NCBI RefSeq assembly: GCF_007362955.1
Contig: NZ_CP041696.1
Location: 4,526,001-4,590,000, forward strand
Direction of reading: 5' to 3'
Source: Lysinibacillus fusiformis
Lineage (GTDB): Bacteria; Bacillota; Bacilli; Bacillales_A; Planococcaceae
Length of the DNA stretch: 64,000 nt
The notes under the pieces are model-generated. The model made no database searches, was not told the origin of the DNA, and was given only the letters and a program-made list of their open reading frames with translations. Positions 25,700-36,135 of this stretch are shown in pieces. The stretch's first letter is position 1. Every line of letters starts with the position of its first letter. The position numbers were made by a program, and so were the translations under genes.

Positions 25700-26695
25700 T
25701 TACTTTGCCTCCTTAGCAGGTAAAAAATCGTTGGTAAAAGCCTTTTCTGGGTTGAATTCCCCTTCTAAAACTTTATTACTGGTCATCCAATCAGCGTAAT
25801 TTTTCCATACTGCTAATTTTTGGTCGCCCCATTGTGCGGCATCATCTTGATACTTGTCAGCTAGCCATTCCTGACTTTTATGTACAAGTTCTTTATCTAA
25901 ATCAGGTGCCGCTTCTAGTAAAATGTCAGCCGCTTCTTTCGGTTGATTGATAGCATAGTCATAGCCCTTAGCAACTGCCGCAACAAATGCTTTAACAGTA
26001 TCAGGATTCTCTGAAATCATTTTTTCATTTGTTGCAAGTACTGGTGTATAGTAGTCAAGCTGTTCACTATAGTCTGTTAAATACATCATATTGAGTTTTT
26101 CCCCACGTAATTCAGCTTCGATCCCTGTCCATGCATAGTATATCCATGCAAAATCAATATCTTTCTGCATCATAGTGAAGAAATCTATATCACCGGCATT
26201 CACAATATCTAACTGATTGACATCTGCATGCGCTGTTTGCATTAATGATTGCAGTACAGCCTGTTCAAGTGGAGCGCCCCAACCGCCATACGTTTTTCCT
26301 TCAAAATCCTTCGGTGATGTAATACCATTTGCTGCAAGCGACGCAAAACCAGATGTATTATGCTGAATAACTGCTGCAATTGATACTAACGGTACATCCT
26401 GCACACGTGCCTGTGTAATTGACTCTTGGTAGCTGACACCAAATTCAGCCTTACCAGATGCCACAAGCTGATCAGCTCCTGCATCGCCAGGTAATAGAAT
26501 ATCTACGTCTAAACCCTGTTCCTCAAAGTAGCCAAGCTTTTTCGCCACATAAAGCCCTGTGTGATTTGTATTAGGTGTCCAGTCCAGTACGACTGATACT
26601 TTTTTTAATGAATTCGACTCTTTTTTGTCCTCTTTGTCGTTACAGCCGACTAATGTTAAAAGCGCTGCAACAAGGATGAATAACCATTTCTTCAT
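25700..26695 (-). CDS. thiY: ABC substrate-binding lipoprotein for thiamine pyrimidine (ThiY-like)
   Basis: 331 residues with a lipoprotein signal (LTLVGC). The NMT1/THI5-like domain starts with VVLDWTPNTNHTGLYVAKKLG, the conserved HMP-precursor-binding pattern, and continues with EFGVSYQESITQA and YGGWGAPLE. Proteins of this type bind formylaminopyrimidine or HMP. It is first in the operon, 260 bases behind the TPP riboswitch, fitting import of a thiamine building block when TPP is low. Confidence 0.9.
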   Translation of the reverse strand: MKKWLFILVAALLTLVGCNDKEDKKESNSLKKVSVVLDWTPNTNHTGLYVAKKLGYFEEQGLDVDILLPGDAGADQLVASGKAEFGVSYQESITQARVQDVPLVSIAAVIQHNTSGFASLAANGITSPKDFEGKTYGGWGAPLEQAVLQSLMQTAHADVNQLDIVNAGDIDFFTMMQKDIDFAWIYYAWTGIEAELRGEKLNMMYLTDYSEQLDYYTPVLATNEKMISENPDTVKAFVAAVAKGYDYAINQPKEAADILLEAAPDLDKELVHKSQEWLADKYQDDAAQWGDQKLAVWKNYADWMTSNKVLEGEFNPEKAFTNDFLPAKEAK

Positions 26696-26831
26696 GCTGA
26701 ATCCTCCCAGTAAGTAGTATGAAAGTGTTCATGTTTGAATGTTTTAACCATTCGAAAAAAGTACTCGCTCATTTTCACATGGAAGAGCTGTGAATTTCGA
26801 AAGAAAGTAAGTGTGTACCTACACGTTCATC

Positions 26832-26873
26832 CTTGGTAATGAGTCAACTCAGAGAGTATGAGACATTACCAAG
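26832..26873 (-). promoter_or_regulatory. Second leader hairpin between riboswitch terminator and thiY
   Basis: A perfect 10-bp stem, CTTGGTAATG (26832-26841) with its complement (26864-26873), stands just downstream of the terminator hairpin on the minus strand. It is not followed by a T-run. It may stabilise the 5' end of the thiY message or be an extra control step. Confidence 0.45.
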
Positions 26874-26877
26874 ACAT

Positions 26878-26909
26878 AAAAAAACGCCTAGGAGTCATCC
26901 CAGACGTTT
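26878..26909 (-). terminator. Riboswitch-controlled intrinsic terminator
   Basis: On the minus strand AACGTCTGGG... pairs with ...CTAGGCGTT over about 11 bp including G-U pairs, followed by seven T. It lies 46 bases downstream of the TPP aptamer, the usual arrangement for transcriptional control in Firmicutes. Confidence 0.85.
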
Positions 26910-26954
26910 GAAATCGGTATCAAAAAAATAACGTACTTTATTTTTTGAATAGAT

Positions 26955-27043
26955 GTTCCCTACGCTGGTACGAGCCAAATCAGGTTCAAAGGGTCAGCGT
27001 CTTAACGGACACAATCTCAGCTGGCAACTACCAGCCCCCCTAC
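26955..27043 (-). ncRNA. TPP riboswitch (THI-box)
   Basis: The minus strand reads GTAGGGGGGCTGG, then CTGAGATTGTG, ACCCTTTGAACCTGAT and CCAGCGTAGGGAA. These are the invariant CUGAGA, ACCCUUUGAACCUGAU and 3' P1 blocks of the thiamine pyrophosphate aptamer. The GGATAAT stretch usually seen before CCAGCG is replaced by TTGGCTCGTA. It controls the thiY operon through the terminator at 26878-26909. Confidence 0.95.
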
Positions 27044-27142
27044 ATTCTTAACATATGAACTTTTCGAGGACTATTATACCCATATCTTTATGAAGATGAC
27101 AAGGCTCTATTTATATACGTAGCGAAAAACTATCATTGAAAT

Positions 27143-27177
27143 CAAAAAAAGCCCAGTTCTCGGAAAGAACATGGGCC
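27143..27177 (-). terminator. parC terminator
   Basis: On the minus strand GCCCATGTTCT pairs with AGAACTGGGC and is followed by seven T, just past the parC stop. Confidence 0.85.
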
Positions 27178-27194
27178 ACATTATTTATCTCGTA

Positions 27195-29624
27195 TTATTT
27201 TTCATTTTTACCCTTTAAAACATGTGCAATCGCACCGTCAGTAGCTATATCAACTTTAAAGGAGCCGTTCGAGTGACGGTCAGAACGGGTTAACCCTTTT
27301 ACATCAATCACTTCTTGTACACCCTTTTCAGTTTCCACAACGATTTTTTCATCATCAGTTGCTCGAATAACTGAGACGATACGATGAGGATGTGCTTTTA
27401 ATTCTGTTAATACTTTTAAACCTCGTTTTGCACGGCTTGCCATTTCTACCTCAGCGACGTTCATTTTCTTTGCTGCCCCACGCTGTGTCACAATCACAAC
27501 ATACTCTGTGTCACTTGGCTTTAAGATTGTTACACCAACTAATGCTTCGCCTTCTTTAAGCGTTATTCCTTTTACCCCTCCAGTTTTCACACCAGTAACA
27601 GGCAATTCTTCAATTGGGAAGCGAATCGCATATGCTGTATCTGTTATTAATAATAATTCCGCTTCGTCAGTCACAATATCCGCAAAAATCATTTCATCGC
27701 CAGACTTCACATTCATTGTTTTAATTGGCTTAGAATAACGAGTTACCGCATAATCTGTTAGCGGTGATCGCTTAATTTGTCCATCTTTAGTCGCTGTTAA
27801 AATATAGGTATTCGGCTGTTCAAATGTTTCGAAGCCATATACAGCAATAATTGATTCATCTTCATTCGTCGGCACAATACTTGAAATATGCTGGCCAAGG
27901 TCCTTCCAACGAATATCGGGTAATTCATGCACCGGTTGATAGATATAGTTGCCACGATTTGTGAAAAGTAACACATGATGCTGCGTATTTAAATTTTCCT
28001 CATACAATAAGTAATCGGAATCTTTCATTGCAAAATCTTGACCATTTGAAGCCGCATGAGAACGTGTAGATGTACGCTTAATATAGCCATCTTTCGTTAC
28101 TGTCACTACTACTTCTTCACTTGGTACAAGGACGTCTAATGTGATTTTAATTTCTTCAATGTCATGTTCGATTTTTGAACGACGTGGTTCAGTAAAGCGC
28201 TTTTTAATATCGAGTAATTCCTGTTTTATGACACGCACTAGCTTTGCTTCACTATTAAGAATACCTTCAAGCTTGGCAATCAGTGTATTTAATTCATCCT
28301 GTTCATTGCGAAGCTCCGTTATATCTGTATTCGTTAATCGGTATAATTGCAAGCTTACAATCGCCTCTGATTGCACTTCAGTAAAGTCAAACTTCACTTG
28401 TAAATTTGTTTTAGCGTCGCGTTTATCATTAGAAGATCGAATTGTCGCAATTACTTCATCTAAAATTGATAGCGCTTTAATAAGCCCTTCCACAATGTGA
28501 GAACGCTCCTTCGCTTTTTGCAAATCATAAATAGATCGATTTGTCACAACTTCTTTTTGATGCGCAATATAAGCATCAAGCAGCAAAGGTAATGTCATCA
28601 TTGTCGGACGTCGATTATGAATGGCAATCATATTAAAATTATAAGCTACTTGCAAATCAGTTGTTTTAAATAAGTAATTTAAAATACCTTGTCCTGGTAT
28701 ATCTTTTTTTAGTTCGATGACAACTCGTAAGCCTGTACGATCAGATTCGTCACGGATTTCCGCAATCCCTTCGAGACGTTTATCGACACGTTGTTCATCA
28801 ATTTTCTTCACAAGGTTCGCCTTATTGACATCATATGGCAACTCGGTAATAACGATTTGCTCTTTGCCCCCTTTTAAAGGTTCAATGACTGCCTGAGCAC
28901 GTACGATAATTTTGCCACGTCCAGTTTCATAGGCTTTCTTAATACCATCTACACCTTGTATGATCCCACCAGTTGGGAAATCTGGCCCCTTTATGACAGT
29001 CATAAGCTCATCAACAGTTGATTTCGGGTGATCTAAACGCATTAAGACCCCATCTAAGACCTCATTAAGGGCATGGGGTGGAATATCTGTAGCATAACCG
29101 GCAGAAATCCCTGTAGAGCCATTGACAAGCAGATTTGGAAAGCGTGCAGGTAACACAGTCGGTTCCATATCCTGGTCATCAAAGTTTGGCACAAATTCTA
29201 CTGTTTTTTTGCCAATATCCCGTAACATTTCAGCTGCAATCGCAGAAAGTCTGGCTTCTGTATATCGCATCGCTGCAGGTGGGTCTCCATCAACCGAGCC
29301 ATTATTACCATGCATTTCTATCAGCATATGACGTGCTTTCCAATCCTGACTCATCCGTACCATTGCTTCATATACAGAGCTATCACCATGTGGGTGGTAG
29401 TTACCGATTACGTTACCGACTGTTTTAGCCGACTTCCGGAAGGGTTTCTCATTTGTATTCCCTTCTGTGTACATAGCGAATAGAATCCGTCTTTGTACAG
29501 GTTTTAGACCGTCGCGTGCATCAGGCAACGCGCGGTCTTGGATAATATATTTACTATAGCGACCAAAGCGGTCACCCATTACTTCTTCTAATGGTAAATC
29601 TTGAAACTTTTCCGTACTACTCAT
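27195..29624 (-). CDS. parC: DNA topoisomerase IV subunit A
   Basis: 809 residues, the normal length of Firmicute ParC/GrlA. The active-site tyrosine is Y121 in [11 protein letters not shown]. The quinolone-contact region [13 protein letters not shown] has S82 and E86, the susceptible-type residues. The C-terminal half carries the six-bladed beta-pinwheel repeats. The enzyme decatenates chromosomes with ParE. The start overlaps the parE stop by 4 bases, so translation is coupled. GyrA is the alternative; the parE-parC-plsY-yneR neighbourhood, as in B. subtilis, decides for ParC. Confidence 0.95.
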   Translation of the reverse strand: MSSTEKFQDLPLEEVMGDRFGRYSKYIIQDRALPDARDGLKPVQRRILFAMYTEGNTNEKPFRKSAKTVGNVIGNYHPHGDSSVYEAMVRMSQDWKARHMLIEMHGNNGSVDGDPPAAMRYTEARLSAIAAEMLRDIGKKTVEFVPNFDDQDMEPTVLPARFPNLLVNGSTGISAGYATDIPPHALNEVLDGVLMRLDHPKSTVDELMTVIKGPDFPTGGIIQGVDGIKKAYETGRGKIIVRAQAVIEPLKGGKEQIVITELPYDVNKANLVKKIDEQRVDKRLEGIAEIRDESDRTGLRVVIELKKDIPGQGILNYLFKTTDLQVAYNFNMIAIHNRRPTMMTLPLLLDAYIAHQKEVVTNRSIYDLQKAKERSHIVEGLIKALSILDEVIATIRSSNDKRDAKTNLQVKFDFTEVQSEAIVSLQLYRLTNTDITELRNEQDELNTLIAKLEGILNSEAKLVRVIKQELLDIKKRFTEPRRSKIEHDIEEIKITLDVLVPSEEVVVTVTKDGYIKRTSTRSHAASNGQDFAMKDSDYLLYEENLNTQHHVLLFTNRGNYIYQPVHELPDIRWKDLGQHISSIVPTNEDESIIAVYGFETFEQPNTYILTATKDGQIKRSPLTDYAVTRYSKPIKTMNVKSGDEMIFADIVTDEAELLLITDTAYAIRFPIEELPVTGVKTGGVKGITLKEGEALVGVTILKPSDTEYVVIVTQRGAAKKMNVAEVEMASRAKRGLKVLTELKAHPHRIVSVIRATDDEKIVVETEKGVQEVIDVKGLTRSDRHSNGSFKVDIATDGAIAHVLKGKNEK

Positions 29625-31597
29625 GCTTGGTCCTCCTCTTGTTGGATGAATTCATTGTCTAAAATATTCGAATCATCCTCCATACCGAAGTCTACATTTG
29701 CTTCGATCCATTTACGACGTGGTTCTACCTTGTCGCCCATTAATGTTGTCACACGTCGCTCAGCACGTGCTCCATCCTCGATCGTCACACGAATTAATGT
29801 ACGTGTTTCAGGGTTCATGGTTGTATCCCACAATTGGTCGGCATTCATCTCACCAAGACCTTTGTAGCGTTGCAGAATATAGCCCTTCCCTACTTTTTTG
29901 ATGGCACTTTGTAAGTCATTTTCTGTCCATGCATATTCAATCACCTCTTTTTTACCTGTACCCTTCGATACTTTATAAAGAGGTGGTAGCGCGATGAAGA
30001 CTTTCCCTGCTTCAATTAGTGGTCGCATATAACGATAGAAGAACGTTAATAGCAACACTTGGATATGAGCACCATCTGTATCAGCATCGGTCATAATTAC
30101 CACTTTATCGTAGGCCGCATCCTCGACGGAGAAATCTGTGCCAACGCCAGCGCCAATCGCATGAATAATCGTTGAAATTTCTTCGTTTTTCATAATATCC
30201 TGGAGCTTTGCCTTTTCCGTGTTAATGACTTTACCACGTAAGGGTAAAATCGCCTGGAATGTACGATCTCGACCTTGTTTAGCTGAACCACCAGCAGAAT
30301 CACCTTCGACTAAATACAATTCGTTTTTAGCAGCGTTACGTGACTGCGCAGGCGTTAACTTCCCTGACAGAATGGTACTGGCTTTTTTATTTTTCTTGCC
30401 GTTACGTGCATCTTCCCTTGCTTTACGTGCCGCTTCACGTACTTGTTGAGCACGGATAGCTTTACGGACAAGAGAAGCAGATAGCTCTGCATTTTCTTCA
30501 AGAACATATAAAATCTGTTCAGAAACGACTGCATCAACCGCGGATCGAGCTTCACTTGTACCGAGCTTCCCTTTTGTTTGCCCCTCGAATTGCAGTAAAT
30601 GCTCCGGAATACGGACTGATATAATCGCAGCTAACCCTTCGCGAATATCTGTTCCTTCAAGATTTTTATCTTTATCTTTCAGTAAGCCTATTTTACGTGC
30701 ATATTCGTTAAAAACGCGTGTCAACGCAGCTTTTGCACCTGTTTCATGTGTGCCGCCATCACGTGTACGTACGTTGTTCACAAACGATAATATTGTTTCT
30801 GAATACCCGTCATTGTATTGGAAGGCAAACTCTACTTCAATATCATCTTGTATCCCTTCCACATACTTTACGGGATGGAGTACATCTTTTTCCTCATTCA
30901 AATACGCAACGAAAGCTTCAATGCCGTTCTCATAAAAGAAAACATCACTTTTACCTTCCTCGCGTTCATCGATTAATTCAATTTTTAATCCTTTTAATAA
31001 AAATGCAGACTCACGTAAACGTTCTGCAAGGGTATCATAGTTGAATTTTGTGACTGAGAATATTGTGTCATCTGGTAGGAAATGTACGAGTGTGCCCGTT
31101 TGTTTTGTTTGACCAATGTCTACAAGCGTTGTAGCAGGATGTCCACCGTTTTCAAAACGTTGTTGATATTTTTTACCATCTCTATGAATGGTTACTTCTA
31201 AAAAAGTGGACAGGGCATTTACAACAGATGAACCTACACCATGTAAACCACCACTCGTTTTATAGCCGCCTTGTCCGAATTTACCACCTGCATGAAGCAC
31301 GGTGAAAATTATTTCTGGAGTAGGCTTCCCCATTTTATGCATACCTGTTGGCATTCCACGTCCAAAATCTCGAACACTTAAGCTTTGATCTTTGTGAATT
31401 GTGACAATGATATGAGAACCAAAGCCAGCGAGTGCTTCATCCACCGCATTATCCACGATTTCATAAACAAGGTGATGAAGTCCTCGGCCGTCTGTAGAAC
31501 CGATATACATGCCGGGTCGTTTTCGTACCGCTTCTAATCCTTCTAATACTTGAATGGCGTCATCATTATAGACGCTAGGTGACTGTTTATTCGCCAA
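29621..31597 (-). CDS. parE: DNA topoisomerase IV subunit B
   Basis: About 658 residues. GHKL ATPase motifs are intact: [22 protein letters not shown] and [13 protein letters not shown]. The TOPRIM metal-binding sites are EGDSAGG and DADTDGAHI, and the C-terminal [13 protein letters not shown] is the GyrB/ParE signature. The start chosen is TTG at 31597 (MANKQSP), 6 bases after GGAGGGG. A TTG at 31612 lies inside that ribosome site and is unlikely to be used. Coupled to parC. Confidence 0.94.
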   Translation of the reverse strand: MANKQSPSVYNDDAIQVLEGLEAVRKRPGMYIGSTDGRGLHHLVYEIVDNAVDEALAGFGSHIIVTIHKDQSLSVRDFGRGMPTGMHKMGKPTPEIIFTVLHAGGKFGQGGYKTSGGLHGVGSSVVNALSTFLEVTIHRDGKKYQQRFENGGHPATTLVDIGQTKQTGTLVHFLPDDTIFSVTKFNYDTLAERLRESAFLLKGLKIELIDEREEGKSDVFFYENGIEAFVAYLNEEKDVLHPVKYVEGIQDDIEVEFAFQYNDGYSETILSFVNNVRTRDGGTHETGAKAALTRVFNEYARKIGLLKDKDKNLEGTDIREGLAAIISVRIPEHLLQFEGQTKGKLGTSEARSAVDAVVSEQILYVLEENAELSASLVRKAIRAQQVREAARKAREDARNGKKNKKASTILSGKLTPAQSRNAAKNELYLVEGDSAGGSAKQGRDRTFQAILPLRGKVINTEKAKLQDIMKNEEISTIIHAIGAGVGTDFSVEDAAYDKVVIMTDADTDGAHIQVLLLTFFYRYMRPLIEAGKVFIALPPLYKVSKGTGKKEVIEYAWTENDLQSAIKKVGKGYILQRYKGLGEMNADQLWDTTMNPETRTLIRVTIEDGARAERRVTTLMGDKVEPRRKWIEANVDFGMEDDSNILDNEFIQQEEDQA

Positions 31598-32028
31598 AAG
31601 ATTCCCCTCCAAAAAACAAACGCATGTTCTTATTACGTTCTCTTCCTAATAATAATAGCATTTCCTGTCAATAGCTAGTAACAGACACAAATAAATTTAT
31701 TTTTTATATTTTAGCCTCGCATGGAAATTAAAGATAGACTTCTATTCTACCAAAGGAATGTGTGATTGACAAAATTGCCATTTTACCTATATTTTAAGAA
31801 TGAGCAAAGTTCTTTTAAATAGATTGAGCCAAAATAACTTATCTTATTATACCTCAAGCACATGATGAACTTTTGAAATCATAAAGATATATTTCCCTTT
31901 TGTTATTGAATTCAAGGCTCGTAATGAAATCTCCTTCATAACATTGTAGAATAGTGTGAAAAAGTGTAAAATACTTATTACAAACTATTAGTACCAAGTG
32001 ATGTATTTTGGATGAAAGGAGTCCACCT
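31598..32028. promoter_or_regulatory. Divergent parE/plsY control region
   Basis: 431 bases without a gene. A good SigA-like promoter for plsY on the plus strand is TTGACA (31766-31771), 16 bases, TATATT (31788-31793). On the minus strand a TTGACA (about 31668-31673) with weak AT-rich -10 options may serve parE. No terminator or RNA element was recognised. Confidence 0.5.
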
Positions 32029-32631
32029 ATGCTAATTGGACTTATTATTTTATGTGCCTATCTCATTGGCTCTATACCTTCCGGGTTATGGGTTGGCAAA
32101 ATTTTTTATAAAACAGATATCCGTGAACATGGTAGCGGTAACTTAGGTGCTACTAATACTTTCCGTATTTTAGGAAAAAAAGCCGGCCTCGTCGTAACAA
32201 TAATGGATGTTTTAAAAGGAACAGCAGCCGTATTATTAGTGACACTACCTGTGTTTTCTGACGTGTCAATTCACTCATTAATACTTGGAATTGTAGCAGT
32301 TATGGGTCATATGTTCCCTATCTTTGCAAGTTTCCGTGGAGGAAAAGCCGTTGCTACCTCTGCAGGCGTATTACTTGGTTATTCTTGGCCACTCTTTATC
32401 TTACTATTCATTACATTCTTTTTAACGTTAAAGTTAACGAAGATCGTGAGCTTAACATCGATGATTGCCGCTTTAGTAGCACTTATTTATTCAATCGTCT
32501 ATTATTTCGTTACAGGTGATTTTGCGTTAAGTATTTTAGTAGCGTTTTTATTTAGCTTTATCGTTTATCGCCACCGAGCAAATATTTCTCGTATCAAAAA
32601 TGGTACTGAACCGAAAGTGAAATGGCTATAG
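32029..32631 (+). CDS. plsY: Glycerol-3-phosphate acyltransferase PlsY
   Basis: 200 residues, multi-pass membrane protein. Conserved PlsY motifs are present: GSIPSG near residue 14, [13 protein letters not shown] and [12 protein letters not shown]. It transfers acyl groups from acyl-phosphate to glycerol-3-phosphate, the first step of phospholipid synthesis. The ATG at 32029 has an AAAGGAG site 7 bases upstream; an earlier TTG at 32008 has none. Position beside parE and yneR matches B. subtilis yneS. Confidence 0.94.
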   Translation: MLIGLIILCAYLIGSIPSGLWVGKIFYKTDIREHGSGNLGATNTFRILGKKAGLVVTIMDVLKGTAAVLLVTLPVFSDVSIHSLILGIVAVMGHMFPIFASFRGGKAVATSAGVLLGYSWPLFILLFITFFLTLKLTKIVSLTSMIAALVALIYSIVYYFVTGDFALSILVAFLFSFIVYRHRANISRIKNGTEPKVKWL

Positions 32632-32650
32632 CGAAGAAAGGGGGTACAGC

Positions 32651-32941
32651 ATGAATATCACATTAACAGACGATGCTCTACAATGGTTTAAACGTGAGAT
32701 GGAAGTTGAAACAGGCGATACAATTCGCTTTTACGCAAGATATGGTGGTTCAAGCCCATTTCATGAAGGCTTTTCCCTTGGTATGACACGTGAGGAGCCA
32801 ATAGAGGTAGGTATACAATCGACAATAGATGGCATTACCTACTACATCGAAGAAAAAGATTTATGGTTCTTTCAAGAACATAACTTAAATGTAGATATTG
32901 ATTCCACAATGGATGAGTTAAAGTACGAATATACAAAATAA
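32651..32941 (+). CDS. yneR: HesB/IscA-like protein, YneR family
   Basis: 96 residues with the HesB-like fold pattern (MNITLTDDALQWFKREM, then IRFYARYGGSSPFHEGFSLG). Unlike true IscA-type Fe-S carriers it contains no cysteine at all, so it cannot hold a cluster by the usual three Cys. This matches the Bacillus YneR subgroup, whose function is unknown. It lies 19 bases after plsY behind AAAGGGGG and shares its transcript. A strong terminator follows. Confidence 0.85.
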   Translation: MNITLTDDALQWFKREMEVETGDTIRFYARYGGSSPFHEGFSLGMTREEPIEVGIQSTIDGITYYIEEKDLWFFQEHNLNVDIDSTMDELKYEYTK

Positions 32942-32985
32942 AACAGTGTTTCCTTTCAGAAATTGAAGGGAAACACTGTTTTATT
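32942..32985. terminator. Terminator after yneR
   Basis: AAACAGTGTTTCCC pairs perfectly with GGGAAACACTGTTT across a short loop, followed by TATTTTG; the A-run before it would let it act in both directions. Confidence 0.88.
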
Positions 32986-33094
32986 TTGTTCCGCTAATAA
33001 TTATTGTTTCGTTTAATTTCGAAACTTGTTTATCTCTTATTAAATTTGTATATCCTCTTATTAGTCATAATGCTTACATGGAGGAGGAATAAAA

Positions 33095-34639
33095 ATGCCT
33101 AATTCAGAGAATAACAACACCTCCCAATCAATTTCAGCAAAGAGCCCACTTTTTACTTCTCTTTCAGAAAATATTCAAACTGTAAAAACAACACTCGGTA
33201 ATAGTGATGACATTATTGTCCGAGAAATCACGATAGGCAAAACGGTGAAACAGACTATAGCGCTTATCTATATAGATGGTTTATCCGATACTACTGCTAT
33301 TACTGACTTTATCATGGAAACGCTTATGCTGGATTTAGATGATATCCCTGAAATTCAAATAGGGACAATCAACCAATATTTAAAGGAAAATTGTTTAACA
33401 ATTTGTGATGTAAAAGATATTTCAAACTTTACTACATTTTACAGTTCGGTACTGAATGGTGAAACAGTTATATTATTTGATGGTTTAGCCACAGGTATCT
33501 CAGCGAGTACAAAAGGTGCAAAAGATAGAGCAATTGCCGAACCTTCTACAGAATCTGTTATCAGAGGCCCTAGAGAATCCTTTACCGAAACACTGCGCAC
33601 AAATACAGCCTTAATTCGTCGTAAAATTAAAAGCCCTAATCTTTGGATAAAAACAAAGATTATTGGAGAAGTAACGCAAACGGACGTTTCGATCATGTAT
33701 ATAAATGGCATTGTAAATGACAAAATTGTTGAGGAGGTTCTCTCCCGCTTAGATCGTATCGATATTGATGGGATATTGGAGAGCGGGTATATTGAGGATT
33801 TTATTCAGGACTCTAAATTTTCAATGTTTCCGACAGTCTATAATTCTGAACGCCCTGATGTGATTGCAGGAGAATTATTAGAAGGAAAAGTTGCCATTTT
33901 AGTGGATGGCACACCTTTTGTTCTCATTGTGCCCGCTTTATTTACATCTTTTTTACAATCTGCCGAAGATTACTATCAACATTGGATCATTAGTTCACTT
34001 GTTCGCTTATTAAGATTTTTCGGTATAAGTCTTGCTTTAGTTGCGCCTTCACTCTATGTGGCGATTACCACCTTTCATCAGGAAATGTTACCAACCCCCA
34101 TGTTGATTAGCATCGCTTCTCAGCGGGAAGGTGTTCCTTTTCCAGCAGTAGTTGAGGCACTCATTATGGAAATTGCCTTTGAAGTGTTAAGAGAAGCGGG
34201 CCTTCGTATGCCTCGAACCATTGGACCAGCAGTATCAATTGTAGGGACTTTGGTTATTGGTCAGGCCGCTGTTGAAGCGGGCATTGTATCTGCCGTAATG
34301 GTCATTATTGTCGCATTAACAGCTATTTGTAGCTTTTTGTTCCCTGCTTATGGTTTGTCTAACACAGTCCGTGTCTTACGTTTTCCACTAATGATTTTAG
34401 CAGCGATGTTTGGTTTATTTGGGGTAATGTTTGGCGTCATGATAATTATCCTTCACCTATGTAGTTTACGCTCCTTCGGGGTTCCTTATATGAGTCCTTT
34501 TGGGCCTTTAATACTCAAAGATCAAAAAGATGCAATGGTATTGTTTCCACGCAGCTCTTTATTAACACGACCTCGGTTAGTAAGTAAAACTAATACGACG
34601 CGAGGACAAAAATATGTTGCTCATAAAAAAAGGAATTAG
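33095..34639 (+). CDS. Spore germinant receptor A subunit (GerA family)
   Basis: 514 residues, usual for GerAA/GerKA proteins. It has a soluble N-terminal region (about 1-290) with typical elements ISNFTTFYSSVLNGETVILFDG and RGPRESFTETLRTN, then four to six membrane helices (SLYVAITTFHQEMLPT, REGVPFPAVVEALIMEIAFEVLREAGLR). It sits in the inner spore membrane and, with B and C subunits, senses germinants. First gene of a four-gene operon behind GGAGGAGG. The germinant cannot be read from sequence. Confidence 0.92.
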   Translation: MPNSENNNTSQSISAKSPLFTSLSENIQTVKTTLGNSDDIIVREITIGKTVKQTIALIYIDGLSDTTAITDFIMETLMLDLDDIPEIQIGTINQYLKENCLTICDVKDISNFTTFYSSVLNGETVILFDGLATGISASTKGAKDRAIAEPSTESVIRGPRESFTETLRTNTALIRRKIKSPNLWIKTKIIGEVTQTDVSIMYINGIVNDKIVEEVLSRLDRIDIDGILESGYIEDFIQDSKFSMFPTVYNSERPDVIAGELLEGKVAILVDGTPFVLIVPALFTSFLQSAEDYYQHWIISSLVRLLRFFGISLALVAPSLYVAITTFHQEMLPTPMLISIASQREGVPFPAVVEALIMEIAFEVLREAGLRMPRTIGPAVSIVGTLVIGQAAVEAGIVSAVMVIIVALTAICSFLFPAYGLSNTVRVLRFPLMILAAMFGLFGVMFGVMIIILHLCSLRSFGVPYMSPFGPLILKDQKDAMVLFPRSSLLTRPRLVSKTNTTRGQKYVAHKKRN

Positions 34640-34665
34640 ATTAACCTGCAAATGAGGAAGTCAAT

Positions 34666-35862
34666 ATGTCAAAAATAAAGTCCTTATTTTTACTTGTCAT
34701 TGTTACTTTATTATTAAGCGCTTGTTGGAGTAAACGTGAATTAAATGAATTAGCAATTGTCGTTGCTTTAGGGGTCGATAAAGTTGACGATGAATATGAA
34801 ATCTCTATACAGGTGGTTGATCCTAGTGAGATTTCAACAAAACAACCTTCTAGTGGTCGATCGCCTGTTGTTACCTACCATTCCAAAGGAAAAACTGCTT
34901 TCGAAGCGATTCGAAAAATGACAACCTTAACAGCAAGGAAGGCCTATTTTGCTCATCTGCAGGTTGTCGTATTAGGAGAAGAATTAGCTGCTAGTGGCAT
35001 AAATGATACATTAGACTTTATCGCACGAGACCATGAATTCAGAAATGATTTTGATGTAATCGTATCTCATAATTCAACTGCAAAAGAAGTGTTAAATGTA
35101 CTAACCCCTATAGAAAAAATACCTGCAAATAAATTACTAAATTCAATTAAAGTCTCACAAAAAGCTTGGGGTTCTACATTATCTGTTAGTATCGATGAAG
35201 TAGTAAATACGCTTAACAGTAATAAAAAAAGCGCAGTTTTATCAGCAATCGAAATAGATGGAGATACGAAATTAGGTATTGATCAGACCAATGTCCAACG
35301 CATTAAAACGCCCGTAGTCTTGAATTATGTAGGTTTAGCAGTATTTAAAAAAGATAAATTAGTGGGCATTTTAACTGAAGATGAAAGCAGAAGTTTTAAT
35401 TTTTTGAATGGAAAAATTGAAAGTACAGTTGAAATCATTGCTTGCCTTGAGCAAGGAAAATTAACAACAGAAATTACAAATTCAACAACAAAAGTTAAAG
35501 GACAATTTAAAAATGACACACCACAAATCAATGTTCAAATTGATATAGAGCAAAATGTGGGCGAAGTTGAATGTGATATTAATTTAACTGAAAACAAAAC
35601 GATTCAATACATTAATAAAAAAACCGCCGAGTTGATTGAGGATCGCATCAAAAAAACACTGGTGACGATTCAAAAAGATTATCAGTTAGACATATTAGGA
35701 TTTGCCGATGTACTTTATCGAAAAGACGCTAAAAAATGGAAAAAAATTCAAGGTGATTGGTCAACAATATTCCCAGAATTAGCAGTAAACGTTGAAGTTC
35801 GCGTTACAACTCAGGGGTTAGGGACTATGCAAAATTCTTTATTACACAAAACAAAGGAGTAA
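34666..35862 (+). CDS. Spore germinant receptor C subunit lipoprotein (GerC family)
   Basis: 398 residues. A lipoprotein signal ends in LLLSAC, followed by the GerC hallmark WSKRELNELAIVVALGVDK. GerC proteins lie on the outer face of the inner spore membrane and are required with the A and B subunits. Follows the A gene by 26 bases and precedes the small D-type gene by 6, so they are cotranscribed in the forespore. Length and motifs are normal. Confidence 0.92.
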   Translation: MSKIKSLFLLVIVTLLLSACWSKRELNELAIVVALGVDKVDDEYEISIQVVDPSEISTKQPSSGRSPVVTYHSKGKTAFEAIRKMTTLTARKAYFAHLQVVVLGEELAASGINDTLDFIARDHEFRNDFDVIVSHNSTAKEVLNVLTPIEKIPANKLLNSIKVSQKAWGSTLSVSIDEVVNTLNSNKKSAVLSAIEIDGDTKLGIDQTNVQRIKTPVVLNYVGLAVFKKDKLVGILTEDESRSFNFLNGKIESTVEIIACLEQGKLTTEITNSTTKVKGQFKNDTPQINVQIDIEQNVGEVECDINLTENKTIQYINKKTAELIEDRIKKTLVTIQKDYQLDILGFADVLYRKDAKKWKKIQGDWSTIFPELAVNVEVRVTTQGLGTMQNSLLHKTKE

Positions 35863-35868
35863 TAATCG

Positions 35869-36102
35869 ATGTTTATAACGCTAGCTATATTAATTATCGC
35901 TGCACTGATTGCGTATTTTGTCATCTCCCCCTTAAAGAAAAAACGCGAAACTAAAACCATTGTGGTATTTTCAATTTTTTTAGTTGTCGGAACTGCTTTA
36001 AATATTGCCCTTGGTTTAGATGTTAATGTGCCAAGTCCATTAGACTTGATTTCTCTTATTTTTAAACCAATCAGAGAATTAATCATCACGCTGTTCCAAT
36101 AA
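35869..36102 (+). CDS. Small germinant receptor D-type subunit
   Basis: 77 residues with two membrane helices (about 2-20 and 30-48) and a basic KKKRETK loop between. Some Bacillus ger operons encode such two-helix 'D' proteins (for example beside yfkQRT), which modulate receptor output. Here it lies between the C and B genes with an AAAGGAG site overlapping the C gene's end. Assignment rests on size, topology and operon position rather than strong sequence identity. Confidence 0.75.
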   Translation: MFITLAILIIAALIAYFVISPLKKKRETKTIVVFSIFLVVGTALNIALGLDVNVPSPLDLISLIFKPIRELIITLFQ

Positions 36103-36135
36103 ATATTGCACAATGAAAAGGAAGGGTAGTTGTTT

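Noticed and set aside
26832..26909. Possible T-box leader in front of thiY
   Set aside because: No AGGGTGGNACCGCG-type antiterminator; the THI-box blocks are unambiguous.
31598..31612. Upstream TTG start for parE
   Set aside because: It lies within the GGAGGGG ribosome site that serves the TTG at 31597.
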